Below are positions 59,801 to 64,000 of a stretch of DNA of 64,000 nt, in pieces. The notes beneath the pieces are model-generated. The model was not told the origin of the DNA, made no database searches, and saw only the letters and a list, made by a program, of their open reading frames with translations. The stretch covers positions 4,391,098 through 4,455,097 of the forward strand of contig VUYV01000061.1 of assembly GCA_008711295.1 (NCBI GenBank), in the 5' to 3' direction. The translations under genes were made by a program, and so were the position numbers. Source of the stretch: Anarhynchus alexandrinus. Lineage: Eukaryota > Chordata > Aves > Charadriiformes > Charadriidae. How positions within the stretch are numbered: position 1 is the first letter of the stretch; the number at the start of each line of letters is the position of its first letter.

Positions 59801-62734
59801 GTGCAGGCTTTGTTCAAGGTGCTTCGTGACTCATCCTTCTGGGAAACATGGAAATGCTATATATGCATCCTTTCCTGAAGGAATTTAACAACACTTCCCC
59901 CAACTAATGTTGGCTGAAATGAAGATTTTGCTAACTTTAGCGAATGTTCAGTTTCCGCCTCAAAAATGTATTTTTTATTTTTTTTATATTTCTCTTATAT
60001 TGACCTAAACTGGTTCATTGCTGTTACAAAATATGTTTGATATCTAATGTGGGGTTTTTTAATGGTAAGACCAAAATGTCACTGAATTGTGTTTGAAGAA
60101 AACCAAGGATAAATCAAGAAAATCTTTCAAAGATATTCAGTGTAGATTAAATCCATCAGTAAGTCAAAAAGGATACAGTTTTCAAATACAATCTTAGTGG
60201 ATTTTCCAAGGAATTTGGTGCTAAATCGCCTTTGAAATTTAGCAGGCACAAGGCTTTTAACTTATTTAGGCTCTTCAGGAAATCCAAAACCTAATCCTAG
60301 TTTTAGGCACGAAATAAGTAGTAGCTGAAGTGGAGGATCTTTAGGTGCAGAATTCAGAAATACTCTCTCAGGAAAGGGCTGGTTTTATTGTTTGTGAGTT
60401 CTTTTTTTACTTTGCATCTAGCATTTGTTTCTAATGTGCCTATTAACGTGACACAGTATAGTCTAATAGTGATGTTGTCCAAAGCCTTTATTCATTTTCC
60501 CCAATTCTTTCCATTTTGACATATTTTTCAGCTGCTTTATAACTTTTTGTTTTGGTTTGGTTTTGTTATTTAGAAGTATTTACTTCAAAGTATCTGTTGG
60601 ATTTCCTTATGCAGTTTCAAGTAGTTTTCCACTGGTATATTCAATGGTTTTAAAACATCACCAATGTATATTCCTAGTTGTTAAACCCAATATTTTTGTG
60701 CACTGAAGAAACAGGTTTTCCACACCCGTTAGCTGGAGTTGGTGTAGTGTGGTCTGATATCTGCATGTAGTCACTGAGTACCTTAATGATAATAAAGATC
60801 TGTTCCCTGCTTGCAACATTAATTACTGGAAAATGTCTGTAAGCTTATGCTTAAACGGTCATGAAATGTGCAGCTTTTTGTAGTTTCCCACTAGAATATA
60901 TGTGTTCTGTATATGTTGTCTTCTTACGCTGAATTCTGAACAGGAATGAATTTTTACCCTGTAGTGAACACACATGAAGAAAACAATTGTAATAGCAAAG
61001 TGTCTTCTGTCCTTGATCAGAGGCTGTAAAGGTTTTTATAAATGTTGTTTTACATCCCAGATTCCTAGAGAATATTAGACCTGTTCTGCTCTAAAAATGT
61101 ATGAGATAATTGCTAATGTGGTAAGATACTCAACAATATAAAATAAACTTTTTATCATTATGTGTTGTGAAGAAGCTGGTTAGCTTTATGGCACAAGGGA
61201 GTGGGTAGTAAATCTTACTTCAATTCTGAGAATTAATTTATTAGCTGTTTTTAAGCAGGAGACTGACAAATCTGACCCTTTGTTAATTTAGGCTCTTAAC
61301 AACCTCTTCTGACTCTCTTAAAAATGCAGTTATTCAGTGAGAAAAACAAGAAATAACTTATTTATGTCTGAAAATATTCTTGGGAAGGATGACTTCAGAA
61401 AGTGTACTGGAGAGCCATTGTAACTTTTTTCCTGATTGTTGTTGATTGATATGGGCAAATGATGAAAAACTGTGCTCCCCAAAGGTAAAATGGCTGTGCG
61501 GAGAAGCTTGGCACTCTGAAGTGCTTAGTGGGACTTAAAGGAACTGTAACTACTATTGGGTCTTCTCAGGTTTTTGGGGTGTTGATAGAGCAAAGTGCTT
61601 CTCATAGTATCCTCACATTGCACAGGAGCTCACTATAAAACTTTTATGTGGTTTTGAAGAGAATTCCGTTTTTTTATTGAAGCTTGAAAGAACAGATAAA
61701 TGTAATAGCACATTACGTTTAATCTTATCTTCCAAAGCAAAGCATCCAGGCAGAAGTAAGATAAAAGTATAATCAAATTAATCGTGCTGTGTTTAGAAAG
61801 CTGATGATGGGTAACACAAAGAAATATATGACTTAAATCTGTGGTAGAGTTGTGTTGATTGGAAATGAATATTTAAAGTACATAACCAGCAGAAAGACAT
61901 AGAGAGAGTTGCAATAATTTGCCTGGGTGTCTATGTTGGAAGGTGCTTTTCCTTTAGGAAATAATTTTATCATGCTGCTTCTCCTGCCCACCCCCCATCT
62001 GAATTACCACTGTCAGATGCTTGGCTTCATGGAAAAGTAAAAAACAAAACAATCCCCTGCAAAACTCTTGATTTATTAATCAATAAGCACCATGTAAAAA
62101 CCTAAGTAATTCTTATTTCAGTACTCATTTTCCAAAAAATGTCCACAGGTTTGATAGTAACCATCGGATCCTTCAGAACAGGAGCTTGAGGGATTTGTTT
62201 TCTGAATGTGGGTCCACTATGATTAAAAATGAGAGTATAAAGTTAGCATGGCAATGTCCATCTAAGTGTAATAACTAACTGCAGAATTTGGTAGGAATCA
62301 TAACAAAAATATATATTTGATTAGAAATTAATGTCTTTGCAATAGTTATGCGACTCTGCTTTTGGTATACTTCCACAGCTTTTAGGGGAGATTATAAATT
62401 CACTGTCATATTTTTTGTCTTGTAGTTTAGTAACACTTTGAAATTCTCTTTATCTGGAGAAAATAAAGAGGGATGAAAAAGAAAAGGCTTGTAAACACAT
62501 AGGAGAATGCTGTATCACCCATTTCTAAACTTCATTATCTTTATTTAATCAGAAATGTATTCGGTGTTTGTTAAAGAAACAACCTTTTCTGATTTCATTA
62601 AGCTTCTCAGGCATGTAGAGTTTCAGCCAGGGAATGTGCTTTGTTTTGAACTCAGTCAGCGACCCCTATAAAAATGTTTAATTAACTTTTCGCCAATGTC
62701 AATATAGCTCTATTATACTCAGAAGGCCGGATGA

Positions 62735-62749
62735 GCTCCCTCTGGTGGC
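62735..62749 (-). promoter_or_regulatory. CTCF-type binding motif
   Basis: The minus strand reads GCCACCAGAGGGAGC, a close match to the known CTCF core (CCASYAGRKGGC-type). It sits in a locally GC-richer patch of otherwise AT-rich DNA. Binding is inferred from the motif only. Confidence 0.4.
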
Positions 62750-64000
62750 TCATTTACATTGACGTTCTGTTCTTTCCTTTACTTAAGTATCTGTTTACTC
62801 AAGCAAACGAGGCTACTGACCCCAGGTATCAGTCAGGCATCAGTTCCTTGTGGGCTTACGTTTTAATTGAAAAACATCAATAATTTTCTTACAGAATGAA
62901 ACACCAGCATTTAAATTCACAGCAGTTTCAATTTGTTAGCAAAATAAATAAAGAGGTACTGGGTAACAAAGTAAGTAAATAAAACTGAATTAGTGCCTTC
63001 TAAGTCTAAATCGCCCAATAGGTGGGTGGCAGTAATTTAGGAGTGGCACACACTTACAATAGTGCTTACTCTTAAACTCAAGAAAGACCTGGATATTAAA
63101 GAAAATTATTCAAAAATGTGAAGTCTGTGTTTTTAAAATGGTTTAATCCTGTAGCTGAACTACAGTTTGAGTTAAAATGAATCTTGGTATCAGAATTCAT
63201 TTAAGCTATTTCTTAGCATTAAAGAGAAGCATATATAGTCGTCTTTAAGTTAGGAAGCCAGGAGTCTCTGTGAGTCAAAACCACCAGCAAATTTAAAGTG
63301 AATTTGCCACTTCTATAATGTTGGTTTCCACAGATCCTTTCAGACTCCATGCTGTTGTAATTTAATGGGATCCTTACTATATGGGCAATGAACCGTCCTC
63401 TCTCTGAAGCAATGGGAGAAGTTTCAAAGCCAAACGACATCCAGACTGGACATAAGGTTGAAAACGTGGTTCAATGTAGAAGATTTCTTTTATTAAGCTA
63501 TTTTCAGTAAAGCTGATTACAGAATAGAATATTAAAAAATTTGAGAATTTATAGTCCTTGAAAGGTGAATATTTAGCCAAAGATAAAATTCTTCCCAGGT
63601 GCTTCTGAAGGAAAGGAGGACGAAGGGGTCACAGCAGATGAGAATAGTTGGGAAATGACAATATTTTAAGCTTATAAGATATCGATGTAAAATAAAGGGA
63701 AAAATACACTATAATCAGCAGTAGACACCTGTAGGAAGTTGAGAAGAAATATATTATAAAAAGTGTTCTGAATGAATATTCATTTGCAGTTTTTTAATTA
63801 ATATCTTGCATTTTTACGTGTCCCTTAAACATTCTAGCAGCTGAGATTCACAAAGCAAATAATGCTTAGCAAACATGGAAAATCTCTGAAGGTAGACTTT
63901 CAATATTCACACAGATGGACCTGGTTGTAAGACTTTATTTTTGATTACAAATTGTTCATCTGTCTTCATTCTTTGTCAAATAATGATCAAGGGCACAGTT

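Larger units (their letters stand above)
56671..64000. other. Unique AT-rich sequence with candidate CTCF-type motifs
   Basis: No gene recognised. Contains motifs resembling CTCF sites at 56817-56831 and 62735-62749, an imperfect (TAA)n near 57545-57572, and a homeodomain-motif-rich stretch at about 62520-62960. Open frames stay below about 120 codons and look random. Confidence 0.6.

Overview
This is a 64-kb stretch of bird nuclear DNA with no protein-coding gene that I can defend. The bird assignment rests on eight CR1 LINE fragments with the avian 3' end (the ATTCTATG-type terminal repeat and the conserved 3' UTR next to it) and on a solo LTR with the TGTCCTGGTTT start seen in avian ERVL-type elements. 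The rest is AT-rich, full of homopolymer T tracts, and open frames outside repeats never exceed about 120 codons. It reads as a long intron or an intergenic interval.

Layout. 1-375: CR1 (minus), running off the left edge and carrying a 70-bp GC-rich insertion. 3154-3312: short CR1 (minus). 4375-6162: 1.8-kb CR1 (plus) with most of the reverse transcriptase still readable. 14330-14452: young CR1 tail (minus). 17214-18062: older CR1 (minus). 34414-35460: CR1 (minus). 44372-46990: the longest CR1 (minus), reaching back into the ORF1 esterase but with almost all of the endonuclease deleted. 52031-52725: CR1 (minus) interrupted by a 306-N assembly gap. 56024-56670: solo LTR with a perfect 5-bp target duplication. 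Between these lie unique AT-rich segments with a few microsatellites, short palindromes, an 18-bp palindromic minisatellite and sites resembling regulatory motifs.

Nothing here works as a gene system. The retroelement copies are independent and decayed: three of the four copies that reach the reverse transcriptase active site have lost its FADD signature. The most useful observations are the clean solo LTR, the internal structure of the long CR1, the small insertion in the first CR1, a good CTCF-type motif at 62735-62749, a miRNA-like hairpin near 41.3 kb, a tandem CRE-like duplication at 30.1 kb, and the mainly minus CR1 orientation together with an apparent T-over-A excess on the plus strand. 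The last pair fits an intron of a plus-strand gene. I found no convincing undescribed system.
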